From Altererythrobacter sp. H2 (GTDB lineage Bacteria > Pseudomonadota > Alphaproteobacteria > Sphingomonadales > Sphingomonadaceae): a stretch of 64,000 bases of DNA. The stretch lies in assembly GCF_035319885.1 (NCBI RefSeq), contig NZ_CP141285.1:2786001-2850000 (forward strand), in the 5' to 3' direction. This document shows, in pieces, positions 34,281-43,950 of this stretch. Each line of letters opens with the position of its first letter. The first letter of the stretch is position 1. Both the position numbers and the translations under genes were made by a program. Under the pieces are notes generated by a model. The model searched no databases. It was not told the DNA's origin and worked only from the letters and a program-made list of their open reading frames with translations.

Positions 34281-35957
34281 ATGAGCAACCACACCAACAG
34301 CTTCCGCACCGAACCGGCCCGTAACGGCCAATCGAAGGGCAAGAGCATGAAATATCGCCTGACCACCACCGCGCTGCTTGCCAGCCTCGCCCTGGCCCCG
34401 CTGGCCTCGGTCGGCACCGGCGCGGCCTTTGCCCAGGCGGTTGTCAAACCGGCCCAGACGATTGTGCTTTCGATCGGGCGCGGCGAGCTGATCAGCGTGC
34501 CCGGCAACATGGCCGACGTCTTCATCGCCAACGACGGCATTGCCGACGTGCAGGTGAAATCGTCCCGCCAGCTCTATGTCTTCGGCAAGACCGGCGGCGA
34601 GACGACCGTCTATGCGAGCAACGCTGCCGGCGACATTGTCTGGTCAGCCAATGTCCGCGTGGGCAACAACATCGGCAGCGTCGACCAGATGCTGGCGCTG
34701 GCCATGCCCGAAGCGAAGATCGCGGTCTCGACCATGGGCACCAACACAGTGCTGCTGACCGGCATCATCGCCGCACCGGAAGATGCGGCTGAAGCCGAGC
34801 GCCTGGTCCAGGCCTTCGTCGGTGAAGAGACGAACGTGATCAGCCGCCTGAAGATGGCGACCCCGCTGCAGGTCAACCTGCAGGTGCGCTTCGCTGAAGT
34901 CAGCCGCTCGCTGGTTCGCGAGATCGGCACCAATCTGACCACGATTGACGGCAGCAGCGGAATTCAGTTCGGGGTCGGCCAGGGCCGCACCGGCTTCTCT
35001 TCGACGTTTCGCCCCGGCACCGCCACTGGCGTAGGCAACCAGGTGCGTGTCCTGGTTCCGGACATCAACAACCCCGGCCAGTTTGTCGAAGTGCCCGGCA
35101 CGTCGGTCAATCCGATCGTTGGCGGAACCACCCTGGGTCTAGCCACCAAGTTCCTCGGCCTCGACCTGCTCGGCGCGCTGGACCTGGGCGAGCAGAACGG
35201 CCTGGTTACCACTCTGTCGCAGCCCAACCTGACGGCCCTTTCGGGCGAAACGGCCGAATTCCTGGCCGGCGGCGAATTCCCGATCCCGATCAGCCAGGGC
35301 CTCGGCACCACGGCTATCGAGTATCGCAAGTTCGGGGTCAGCCTGGCCTACACGCCGGTGGTGCTTTCGAACGGACGGATCTCGATCCGCGTGCGCCCGG
35401 AAGTCTCCGAATTGTCGAGTCAGGGTGCGGTTACCCTGAACGGCTTCCAGATCCCGGCCCTGACCATCCGCCGGGCGGAAACCACCGTGGAGCTGGGCTC
35501 CGGCCAGAGCTTCATGATTGCCGGCCTGATGAGCAGCAACGCGCAGAGCACGATCGACAAGGCACCCGGCGCGGGCGACGTGCCGATCCTGGGCAACCTG
35601 TTCCGCTCGCGCTCGTTCCGGAAGGGCGAAACCGAGCTGGTGATCGTGGTGACCCCCTATCTGGTCAATCCGGTCAGCGACGGCGACATCAAGCTGCCGA
35701 CTGACGGTTTCCACGCCGCCAGCGAGCTCGAAAGCCTGCTCGGCTTCCGCGACAATGCCGGCAAGAGCGGCGAAAGCCGGCCGATGCCGTCCGCGCAGGA
35801 CCGTGATGGCACGCCCCCCGCCGTCTCCCGGATTGATCCGGCAGCGGTGCTGCCCGGCGCACAGTCTGCCGAGCCGAAGCGTTCCGCCGACCGGAAACCG
35901 AAGAACAAGGGCAGCGAGGGCAAGGACGTCGCTGTCGCCCCCGGCTTCAGCCTCTAA
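34281..35957 (+). CDS. cpaC: Tad pilus outer-membrane secretin CpaC/RcpA
   Basis: The 558-residue secretin has an N-terminal signal peptide (from the inner Met at 34347: MKYRLTTTALLASLALAPLA), the Tad N1 domain (LSIGRGELISVPGNMADVF), a BON-like part, and the secretin domain with VNLQVRFAEVSR, LTALSGETAEFLAGGEFPIP and the C-terminal GDVPILGNLFRSR. It forms the outer-membrane pore. The start could be 34281 or 34347; the first has GGGGGGAA upstream. Confidence 0.93.
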   Translation: MSNHTNSFRTEPARNGQSKGKSMKYRLTTTALLASLALAPLASVGTGAAFAQAVVKPAQTIVLSIGRGELISVPGNMADVFIANDGIADVQVKSSRQLYVFGKTGGETTVYASNAAGDIVWSANVRVGNNIGSVDQMLALAMPEAKIAVSTMGTNTVLLTGIIAAPEDAAEAERLVQAFVGEETNVISRLKMATPLQVNLQVRFAEVSRSLVREIGTNLTTIDGSSGIQFGVGQGRTGFSSTFRPGTATGVGNQVRVLVPDINNPGQFVEVPGTSVNPIVGGTTLGLATKFLGLDLLGALDLGEQNGLVTTLSQPNLTALSGETAEFLAGGEFPIPISQGLGTTAIEYRKFGVSLAYTPVVLSNGRISIRVRPEVSELSSQGAVTLNGFQIPALTIRRAETTVELGSGQSFMIAGLMSSNAQSTIDKAPGAGDVPILGNLFRSRSFRKGETELVIVVTPYLVNPVSDGDIKLPTDGFHAASELESLLGFRDNAGKSGESRPMPSAQDRDGTPPAVSRIDPAAVLPGAQSAEPKRSADRKPKNKGSEGKDVAVAPGFSL

Positions 35958-35974
35958 CGAGAAAGGTGATCACG

Positions 35975-36616
35975 ATGCCCAAGGCACTCAATCGCAAACT
36001 GGCAACCGCAATCGCCGTCTCGCTCGGGCTGTCGCTCTCGGCGTGTGGCGGAATGCCGACGAACCGCAGCCTCAATTCCACCAAGCAACCGGTGGTCGAG
36101 CGGACCAACTACACTCTCGATGTCCGCACCAGCGGCAACGGCCTTGCAATCCCCGAGCAGCGAAGGCTGGCCGGCTGGTTCGAGGCAATGGACCTGCGCT
36201 ACGGCGACCGGGTTTCGATCGACGACCCGACCATGAGCGGCGCAACCCGTGATGCGATCGCGCAGATGGCGGCCCGCCACGGCATCCTGGTGAGCGAAGG
36301 GGCTCCGGTGACCCCGGGTTACGTCAACCCGGGCACGGCACGCGTCGTGCTGACCCGCTCGACCGCCTATGTGCCGGGCTGTCCCGACTGGTCGGCCCAG
36401 TCCGACATGAATTACAACAACGCGACTTCGCCCGGCTACGGATGCGCCATCAACGGCAACCTCGCCGCGATGGTCGCCAATCCGGAAGACCTGATCAAGG
36501 GCCAGTCCGGTTCCGGCGAAACGGTCGTGGCCACGTCGAACAAGGCGATTGGCAGTTACCGCGATCAGAAGCCGACCGGCGAAGGCGGCCTCAAGCAGAC
36601 GTCGTCCGGCGAATAA
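35975..36616 (+). CDS. cpaD: Tad pilus lipoprotein CpaD
   Basis: The 213-residue CpaD family protein has a lipoprotein signal ending SLSLSACGG and the family pattern SDMNYNNATSPGYGCAINGNL, which holds the conserved cysteines with CPDWSAQ. CpaD is thought to help place the CpaC secretin. ATG 35975 with GAAAGG is chosen over GTG 35966. It sits in the cpaC-cpaD-cpaE operon. Confidence 0.9.
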   Translation: MPKALNRKLATAIAVSLGLSLSACGGMPTNRSLNSTKQPVVERTNYTLDVRTSGNGLAIPEQRRLAGWFEAMDLRYGDRVSIDDPTMSGATRDAIAQMAARHGILVSEGAPVTPGYVNPGTARVVLTRSTAYVPGCPDWSAQSDMNYNNATSPGYGCAINGNLAAMVANPEDLIKGQSGSGETVVATSNKAIGSYRDQKPTGEGGLKQTSSGE

Positions 36617-36627
36617 GGGGAAAGTCG

Positions 36628-37911
36628 ATGAACGCACCTTGGAAACCGAACGGGAACCGCGATCCCTTTGCCGCCTTCATCTGCGACGAGGCCGCACTGG
36701 ACGTGCTGCGACCGGTCGTGATCGAAATGGGCTGGGCACCGGAAAAATGCGCCAAAGGCGGGTTGCGCAATGCCGTGCAGTCACTCTCCGTTGCCGCGAG
36801 CCCGAATATCCTGATGGTCGACCTGTCCGAAAGCGGCGATCCGCTCAGCGACATCAACGGCCTGGCGGAAGTCTGCGAACCCGGCACCGTGGTGATCGCC
36901 ATCGGCCAGGTCAACGACGTGCGCCTTTACCGCGACCTGCTCGGCTCGGGCATTCATGACTATCTGCTCAAGCCGCTCTCGGCCGGGCAGTTGCGGGATT
37001 CACTGACGCAGGCGCAGGCCGTGTTCATGGCGCCGCGCGCCAACGATGGTGCCACCACGCGCCGCCACATCACCTCGGCGGTGATCGGCACTCGCGGAGG
37101 GGTCGGCGCGTCGACATTGGCAACGTCGCTTGCCTGGGCCTTCAGCAGCGATCACAAGCTGCCGACGGCGCTGCTTGATCTTGACGTCCACTTTGGCACG
37201 GGTGCGCTGGCGCTCGATCTGGAGCCGGGTCGCGGGCTGACAGACGCGATCGACAATCCCAGCCGCATCGACGGCCTGTTCATCGAACGCGCCATGATCC
37301 GCGCCAACGAGAACCTCGCCATCCTTTCGGCCGAAGCGCCGATCAACGCGCCCCTGATGACCGACGGTTCGGCATTCGTGCAGCTGGAGGAAGAGTTCCG
37401 CCAGGCGTTCGAGATGACGGTGATTGACCTGCCGCGCAATATGCTGGTCAACTTCCCCCACCTGTTCGCAGACGTAAACGTGGTGGTGCTGGCGGCCGAA
37501 ATGACACTCGCCTCGGCGCGTGACACGATCCGCATCCTGTCGTGGCTGAAAGCCAATGCGGCGCACGCCCAGCCGATGGTGGTGGTCAACAAGGCGCAGA
37601 CCGGGGCTGGTGAAATCAGCAAGGCCGATTTCGAAGCCTCGATCGAACGCTCGATCGACTTCACTGTCCCCTACGATTTCAAGGCAGCATCCAACGCCGC
37701 CAAGCTGGGCCAGACATTCCTTGAAGCCAACCGCTCATCCAAGGCCAGCTCGGTCATCCGGCAGCTTGCCGAACGGATCATGGGTGTGAGCGAGGAACAG
37801 GCCGACGCTGCGGTTCCTGCGGCCAAGAAGTCCCTCCTGGGCAGTTTCGACCTCAAGTCGCTGCTGGCCAAGAAGGACAAGAAGGCTGCTGTCACCCAGC
37901 CGGCACAGTGA
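36628..37911 (+). CDS. cpaE: Tad pilus localisation ATPase CpaE/TadZ
   Basis: The 427-residue protein has an N-terminal receiver-like domain (ILMVDLSESGDPL, HDYLLKPLSAGQL) and a MinD/ParA-like domain. The nucleotide loop reads GTRGGVGAST at residues 154-163: both lysines of the deviant Walker A motif are replaced (Arg156, Ala161), as seen in some TadZ proteins. The Walker B-like ALLDLDVHFG is kept. It places the pilus machine at the pole. The next gene is tadB, not cpaF. Confidence 0.9.
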   Translation: MNAPWKPNGNRDPFAAFICDEAALDVLRPVVIEMGWAPEKCAKGGLRNAVQSLSVAASPNILMVDLSESGDPLSDINGLAEVCEPGTVVIAIGQVNDVRLYRDLLGSGIHDYLLKPLSAGQLRDSLTQAQAVFMAPRANDGATTRRHITSAVIGTRGGVGASTLATSLAWAFSSDHKLPTALLDLDVHFGTGALALDLEPGRGLTDAIDNPSRIDGLFIERAMIRANENLAILSAEAPINAPLMTDGSAFVQLEEEFRQAFEMTVIDLPRNMLVNFPHLFADVNVVVLAAEMTLASARDTIRILSWLKANAAHAQPMVVVNKAQTGAGEISKADFEASIERSIDFTVPYDFKAASNAAKLGQTFLEANRSSKASSVIRQLAERIMGVSEEQADAAVPAAKKSLLGSFDLKSLLAKKDKKAAVTQPAQ

Positions 37912-37984
37912 GCAATCCGGCCACGGCCCCTTGCGGGCCGACCGGCCAAACCGATGACGTGACAAGGAAAGGCGGGACAAGGGC

Positions 37985-38956
37985 ATGAGCATTTTCCAGC
38001 TCCTGCTGTTTGCAGGCGGACTGATGGCAGTGCTTGCGATCGGCTACGCGCTGCTGAACGGCCCTTCACCGGCCAAGGAAAGCCAGCGCCGCCTCAGCCA
38101 GCTGCGTTATCGCCATTCGGAAAGCACCGACGCCAAGGTCGAATCGCAGCTCAAGAAAGCGATTGCCGCGCGCAAGCCGACCATGCACCGGATCGCCGGA
38201 TCGGAATCGCGCATAGCGGCCCTCGCAATCCGGCTGGACCGGACCGGCAAGAAATGGACCGTGTCGCAATATGCCTATGCCTCGCTCGGCGTGGGTCTGG
38301 GCGTGGCCGTGCTCATCTTCCTGCGCTCGGGTGCGCCGCTCCTGGCGCTGGGCGTTGGCCTGGTCGTCGGTGGCGGTTTGCCGCACATGGTGGTCAATCA
38401 CTTCATCAAGAAGCGGACGGGGGACTTCAACGCCAAGTTCCCGGACGCGATCGAACTGCTGGTGCGCGGCCTGCGCTCGGGCCTGCCCGTGACCGAGACC
38501 CTGACCGTCGTTGCCCAGGAAGTGCCCGGCCCGGTCGGGATCGAATTCAAGGGCGTGGTCGAGCGGATCAAGATCGGCCGGACGATGGAGGAATCCCTCC
38601 AGGAAACCGCCGACCGCCTCAATATCCCTGAATTCAACTTCTTCTGCATCACGCTGGCCATTCAGCGCGAGACGGGCGGCAACCTGGCCGAAACCCTCTC
38701 CAACCTGGCCGACGTGTTGCGCAAGCGTGCGCAGATGAAGCTCAAGATCCGGGCGATGAGCTCGGAATCGAAAGCCTCGGCCTATATCGTCGGCTCGCTG
38801 CCTTTCATCGTCTTCGGCATGATCTGGTGGATCAACCCCAGCTACGTTGGCGGCTTTTTCGTGGACGACCGCCTGATTGTCGCCGGGCTCGGCGGCATGG
38901 TGTGGATGAGCATCGGGGCCTTCATCATGGCCAAGATGGTCAGTTTCGAGATCTGA
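37985..38956 (+). CDS. tadB: Tad inner-membrane platform protein TadB
   Basis: The 323-residue GspF-like protein has an N-terminal helix, a cytoplasmic T2SSF domain (FPDAIELLVRGLRSGLPVTE, then FFCITLAIQRETGGNLAETL) and two or three C-terminal helices. It forms the membrane base that the CpaF ATPase turns on. It starts 73 bp after cpaE, a gap too small for any cpaF remnant. It is followed by tadC. Confidence 0.92.
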   Translation: MSIFQLLLFAGGLMAVLAIGYALLNGPSPAKESQRRLSQLRYRHSESTDAKVESQLKKAIAARKPTMHRIAGSESRIAALAIRLDRTGKKWTVSQYAYASLGVGLGVAVLIFLRSGAPLLALGVGLVVGGGLPHMVVNHFIKKRTGDFNAKFPDAIELLVRGLRSGLPVTETLTVVAQEVPGPVGIEFKGVVERIKIGRTMEESLQETADRLNIPEFNFFCITLAIQRETGGNLAETLSNLADVLRKRAQMKLKIRAMSSESKASAYIVGSLPFIVFGMIWWINPSYVGGFFVDDRLIVAGLGGMVWMSIGAFIMAKMVSFEI

Positions 38957-38972
38957 GCAGGGACCGCGCGCA

Positions 38973-39989
38973 ATGTTGAACCAGCAATCCGGCCCTACCC
39001 TTCTCGGCTTCGATGTCGTGCTGGTCGGCACGATCATGGCCGGTGTCGCCGCGCTTGCGGTGATGATGGCGATCTACGCCGCCGTGACCGTGCGCGACCC
39101 GATGGCCAAGCGCGTCAAGGCGCTGACTGACCGGCGCGAGGAACTGAAGCAGGGCATCGTCAAGAGCACCTCCCGCAAGCGCCAGAGCCTGGTCCGCAAG
39201 TCGGAAGGCACTGAGCGGATGAAGGACACGCTGGAGAGCATGAAGGTGCTCCAGCAAAGCCAGATCAAGGACATCCAGCAGAAGCTGGCCCATGCCGGCT
39301 ACCGCAACCGTGAACTGGCGGTCTTCGTTATCGCGGCCCGGATTGTGCTGCCGATCGTGCTCGGCGCGCTGGGCTTCCTGGTTATCTACGTGATCGACTA
39401 TTTTCCGGACTGGGGCGGGATGAAGCGGGTCTCGGGCATGGGGGCCATGCTGTTTGCGGGCTACAAGGGCCCGGAAATGTTCCTCAAGAACAAGTCGAAC
39501 AAGCGGGTCGACGCGATCCGCAAGGGCCTGCCCGACGCGCTCGACCTGCTGGTGATCTGCGCCGAGGCCGGTCTGACCGTCGACGCTGCGTTCAACCGCG
39601 TGGCGAAGGAACTGGGCCGGGCCTATCCGGAACTGGGCGACGAATTCGCCCTCACCGCAATCGAACTGTCGTTCCTGTCCGAACGCAAGATGGCGTTCGA
39701 CAACCTCGCCTACCGCGTCGATCTCGATGCGGTGCGCGGCGTGGTGACCACCATGATCCAGACGGAGCGCTACGGCACGCCGCTGGCCTCGGCGCTCCGG
39801 GTACTCTCCGCCGAATTCCGCAACGAGCGCATGATGCGCGCCGAAGAGAAGGCTGCCCGTCTGCCCGCGATCATGACCGTGCCGCTGATCCTGTTCATCC
39901 TGCCGGTGCTGTTCATCGTCATCCTTGGCCCGGCGGCCTGTTCGATTGCCGACGCCTTCGCCGACGACGGTCCGGCCAAGGCAGGGTAA
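38973..39989 (+). CDS. tadC: Tad inner-membrane platform protein TadC
   Basis: The 338-residue second T2SSF protein has helices at the N-terminus, a cytoplasmic domain with LPDALDLLVICAEAGLTVDAA and YGTPLASALRVLSAEFRNERM, and C-terminal helices. With TadB it forms the inner-membrane platform. It is the last Tad gene here; no tadD, tadE/F or tadG follows, because a MarR gene converges. Confidence 0.92.
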   Translation: MLNQQSGPTLLGFDVVLVGTIMAGVAALAVMMAIYAAVTVRDPMAKRVKALTDRREELKQGIVKSTSRKRQSLVRKSEGTERMKDTLESMKVLQQSQIKDIQQKLAHAGYRNRELAVFVIAARIVLPIVLGALGFLVIYVIDYFPDWGGMKRVSGMGAMLFAGYKGPEMFLKNKSNKRVDAIRKGLPDALDLLVICAEAGLTVDAAFNRVAKELGRAYPELGDEFALTAIELSFLSERKMAFDNLAYRVDLDAVRGVVTTMIQTERYGTPLASALRVLSAEFRNERMMRAEEKAARLPAIMTVPLILFILPVLFIVILGPAACSIADAFADDGPAKAG

Positions 39990-40028
39990 TCACCCGGCCA
40001 GTCTGCCGACAACCGATCCCGCCTCCGG

Positions 40029-40496
40029 TCAGCCGGCGGCGGGATCGTGCTTTGCGGCTTCCGCCAGGACAGCGGCCAGCAGGCGCGAGAAGGTGGCCCG
40101 TTCATCCGGAGCGAGCGTGGCGAACAGCCGCTGCTCCATCTCCAGCGCCAGCGGCATGATCCGGCCGTAGATGGCAGCCCCCGCGTCCGTCAGCACAAGG
40201 TGGTGCGAGCGACCGTCACGCGCGTTGGGTTCCCGCGCCAGCAGACCGCGCGCCTCCAGCGCCTTGCACGCCCGGTTGACCGCGACCTTGTCCATCACGG
40301 TCGCCTCGGTCAGTTCACGCTGAGTCAGAGCACCCCGATCACCGAGAACCGCCATCACCCGCCATTCGGGTATCTTAAGGCCGAACCGGGCGCGATAGAC
40401 CTCTGCGATGCTGTTGCTGACCGCGTTGGACGCGATCGACAGCTGGTAGGGCAGGAAGTCGGCCAGCCGCAGCACGGCCTCGCGTGAGTCAGTCAT
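40029..40496 (-). CDS. MarR-family transcriptional regulator
   Basis: The 155-residue winged-helix protein shows the recognition helix LTQRELTEATVMDKVAVNRA and the wing KALEARGLLAREPNARDGRS, typical of MarR. It lies 53 bp after the enoyl-CoA hydratase gene on the same strand and may regulate that gene or the nearby acyl-CoA degradation set. The ligand is unknown. Confidence 0.88.
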   Translation of the reverse strand: MTDSREAVLRLADFLPYQLSIASNAVSNSIAEVYRARFGLKIPEWRVMAVLGDRGALTQRELTEATVMDKVAVNRACKALEARGLLAREPNARDGRSHHLVLTDAGAAIYGRIMPLALEMEQRLFATLAPDERATFSRLLAAVLAEAAKHDPAAG

Positions 40497-40549
40497 GGGT
40501 CGTTTCTACGGCAACCGGTTGCGCTGGCAAGGGGTCTGGCCCGGTCCGG

Positions 40550-41422
40550 TCAGGCGTACCCCGGCTCGTCCCACCAGGGGTAGAAGTCGGGCATGTCGCC
40601 GCTGACCGTATCCGGATAGACCGGCGCGCGCTTCTCGAGGAAGCTGGCGATGCCCTCCTTCGCGTCGGCGCTGCGGCTGAGGCGGTAGATCGAGCGGCTG
40701 TCGATCCAGTGCGCCATCATCGGGTGCTCGGTCGCGGCCAGCCGCCACAGCATGGCCCGGGTCATGCTGACCGACACCGCCGAGGTGTTGTCGGCAATCT
40801 CGCGCGCAATCGCGCGCGCGGCATCCATCAGTTCGGCCTGCGGGTGGACCGAGCGCACCAGCCCCCGGTCAAGCGCCTCCTGAGCATCGAAGATGCGGCC
40901 CGTCATGCACCATTCGAGTGCTGTCTGGAGCCCCACGGCGCGCGGCAGGAACCAGCTTGAGCACGCCTCCGGCACGATCCCGCGCCGGGCGAACACGAAC
41001 CCGAACCGGGCATTATCGCTGGCCAGCCGGATGTCGAACGGCAGCTGCATGGTCGCGCCCACGCCCACGGCCACCCCGTTGCAGGCCCCGATCAGGGGCT
41101 TCTTCGAGTTGAACAGCCGCAGGGTCAGCCGCCCGCCGCCATCGCGCACCCGCTCGTCCGACAGGTCGCTGACCGGGTTGGGATCGGAGAACACGTGCCC
41201 GCCGCCTTCCGGGGTCAGGTCCGCCCCGGCGCAGAACGCCCGCTCCCCATGCCCGGTCACGATCACCGCGCGCACGCTGTCATCGGCGTCGGTATCGTCC
41301 AGCGCGGCGCAGATCTCGTTCATCATCGTACCGGTGAAGGCGTTCATCTTCTCTGGCCGGTAGAGCGTCAGCGTGGCGATACCGTCGGCCTTGTCGAGCC
41401 TGATCTGGGTGAAGTCGGTCAT
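40550..41422 (-). CDS. Enoyl-CoA hydratase/isomerase family protein
   Basis: The 290-residue crotonase has the oxyanion-hole stretches HGERAFCAGADLTPEGG and KPLIGACNGVAVGVGATM and the C-terminal DAKEGIASFLEKRAPVY. It hydrates 2-enoyl-CoA in beta-oxidation or a related pathway. ATG 41422 is chosen over 41467, because the family starts near TDFTQIRLDKADGIATL. It is separated from the SDR gene by a strong terminator, so it has its own promoter. Confidence 0.9.
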   Translation of the reverse strand: MTDFTQIRLDKADGIATLTLYRPEKMNAFTGTMMNEICAALDDTDADDSVRAVIVTGHGERAFCAGADLTPEGGGHVFSDPNPVSDLSDERVRDGGGRLTLRLFNSKKPLIGACNGVAVGVGATMQLPFDIRLASDNARFGFVFARRGIVPEACSSWFLPRAVGLQTALEWCMTGRIFDAQEALDRGLVRSVHPQAELMDAARAIAREIADNTSAVSVSMTRAMLWRLAATEHPMMAHWIDSRSIYRLSRSADAKEGIASFLEKRAPVYPDTVSGDMPDFYPWWDEPGYA

Positions 41423-41487
41423 GGAAGCTCCCCTCCGTTGGCCATGCTGCAACGAGACATGGACCACATGTTACACTGTCCTGGCAC

Positions 41488-41544
41488 AAAAAAATCCGCC
41501 GCTCCCGATCCGCAAACTGGCGTTGCGGAAAGGAACCGGCGGAT
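41488..41544 (-). terminator. Two-tier intrinsic terminator after the SDR gene
   Basis: On the minus strand an outer stem (ATCCGCCG with CGGCGGAT, 41494-41501 with 41537-41544) encloses an inner stem (TCCGCAA with TTGCGGA, 41509-41515 with 41523-41529). A T7 run (41494 down to 41488) follows. It ends the thiolase-SDR transcript. Confidence 0.87.
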
Positions 41545-41601
41545 CGTCATTCAGCAATCCTAGCGGCACTGGCACCGGGTAGGAAAATCAATTCGCGCAC
41601 C

Positions 41602-42384
41602 TCAGCGCGGGGCCATCCTGATGGCCCCGTCGAGGCGCACGTCCTCGCCGTTGAAATAGCCGTTCTCGATCATCGCCAGCGCCAGCTTGGCGTATTCGGT
41701 CGGCTCGCCCAGGCGCTTGGGGAACGGCACTGAGGCACCCAGCGCATCGCGCACGTTCTGCGGCGCGCCTTGCAGCAGCGGGGTATCGAAGATGCCGGGC
41801 AGGATGGTGTTGATGCGGATCGCCTCGCTGGCAAGATCGCGCGCAATCGGCAGGGTCATGCCGACGACACCGGCCTTCGATGCAGAATAGGCGACCTGGC
41901 CCATCTGGCCGTCTTCCGCCGCAACCGAGGCGGTGTTGACGATCGCGCCGCGATCTCCGTCTTCCTGCGGGTCCAGCGTCATCATCCCGGCAGCCGACAT
42001 GGCGATGCAGCGGAACGTGCCGACCAGGTTGATCTGGATCAGCCAGTCAAACGCGGCGGGCGGATAGAACGCAATCGAGCCATCGTCCTTCTTGCGGCTG
42101 GCGGTCTTCATCGCTGCGCCTGTGCCGGCGCAGTTGACCAGGATCCGTTCCTGCCCGTGGGCTTCGCGCGCCTTGGCGAAACCGGCGGCCACGCTTTCGT
42201 CGCTGGTCACGTTGACTTCGCAGAACACGCCGCCGATTTCCTCGGCCACGGCCTTGCCCTTTTCTTCCTGCAGGTCGAAAATCGCGACCTTCACGCCCTT
42301 GGCGGCCAGCGCGCGGGCGGTGGCGGCACCAAGGCCGGACGCGCCGCCGGTGACGACCGCGGCAACAGTGTTATCGAGCTTCAT
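41602..42384 (-). CDS. SDR-type 3-hydroxyacyl-CoA dehydrogenase
   Basis: The 260-residue short-chain dehydrogenase has TGGASGLG (residues 12-19) for NAD binding, NCAGTGAA, the catalytic YSASKAG, and a C-terminal end GEDVRLDGAIRMAPR. The length and context resemble the HSD17B10-like 3-hydroxy(-2-methyl)acyl-CoA dehydrogenases. It is in one unit with the thiolase (25-bp gap), which fits the third step of beta-oxidation. Confidence 0.9.
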   Translation of the reverse strand: MKLDNTVAAVVTGGASGLGAATARALAAKGVKVAIFDLQEEKGKAVAEEIGGVFCEVNVTSDESVAAGFAKAREAHGQERILVNCAGTGAAMKTASRKKDDGSIAFYPPAAFDWLIQINLVGTFRCIAMSAAGMMTLDPQEDGDRGAIVNTASVAAEDGQMGQVAYSASKAGVVGMTLPIARDLASEAIRINTILPGIFDTPLLQGAPQNVRDALGASVPFPKRLGEPTEYAKLALAMIENGYFNGEDVRLDGAIRMAPR

Positions 42385-42409
42385 CGGGTAGTCCTTTCAG
42401 GATTGGAAA

Positions 42410-43582
<1,173 letters not shown>

Positions 43583-43950
43583 CCTGCACTCTCCCACGGG
43601 TTTTGATTTGCCACCCGCCTAAGGTGACCTTACGTTTGCGTCAACTGACATTGTTGGGATGGGGCTGGCGCGCAGAACCATGCCGTCGCCCATGGGTGCC
43701 GATGTGGACTGCCGCACCCTTCAAGGCCCGCCACAAATGACTGTGTCCTTGACGCCACAGTGCGCCGGGCTTCCTCGGCAGGAACCGACAATCTCTTTGC
43801 AATGGCGCGCCATTTAAGGTGTTAGCCACCATCCAGCGCGTCGTATCCGTACGATTTCCTGTGGGATATCGCACGTGAACAGGCCGGAAATCCCGACGGG
43901 TGCTTGCCGCCCCGGGGTCGATGAAAAAAGTCTATAAAGAGGACTTAGCA
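43583..43950. other. Intergenic region between divergent thiolase and receptor genes
   Basis: This 368-base gap holds the thiolase operator (43630-43644), the short dyad TAAGGT-G-ACCTTA (43620-43632), and, near the receptor gene, the ribosome site AAAGAGGA. No credible protein gene or RNA gene is seen. Confidence 0.5.
43630..43644. promoter_or_regulatory. LiuR-like operator upstream of the thiolase
   Basis: TTACGTTTGCGTCAA is close to the palindromic motif known for the MerR-family regulator LiuR, of the form TTTACGTTTACGTCAA, which controls branched-chain and fatty acyl-CoA degradation in proteobacteria. Its place before a thiolase gene supports this. On the minus strand TTGACG within it could serve as a -35 box. 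The match is from memory of the motif. Confidence 0.4.

Noticed and set aside
37912..37984. Possible cpaF remnant between cpaE and tadB
   Set aside because: The 73 bases contain no recognisable CpaF codons; they look like a normal spacer with a ribosome site.
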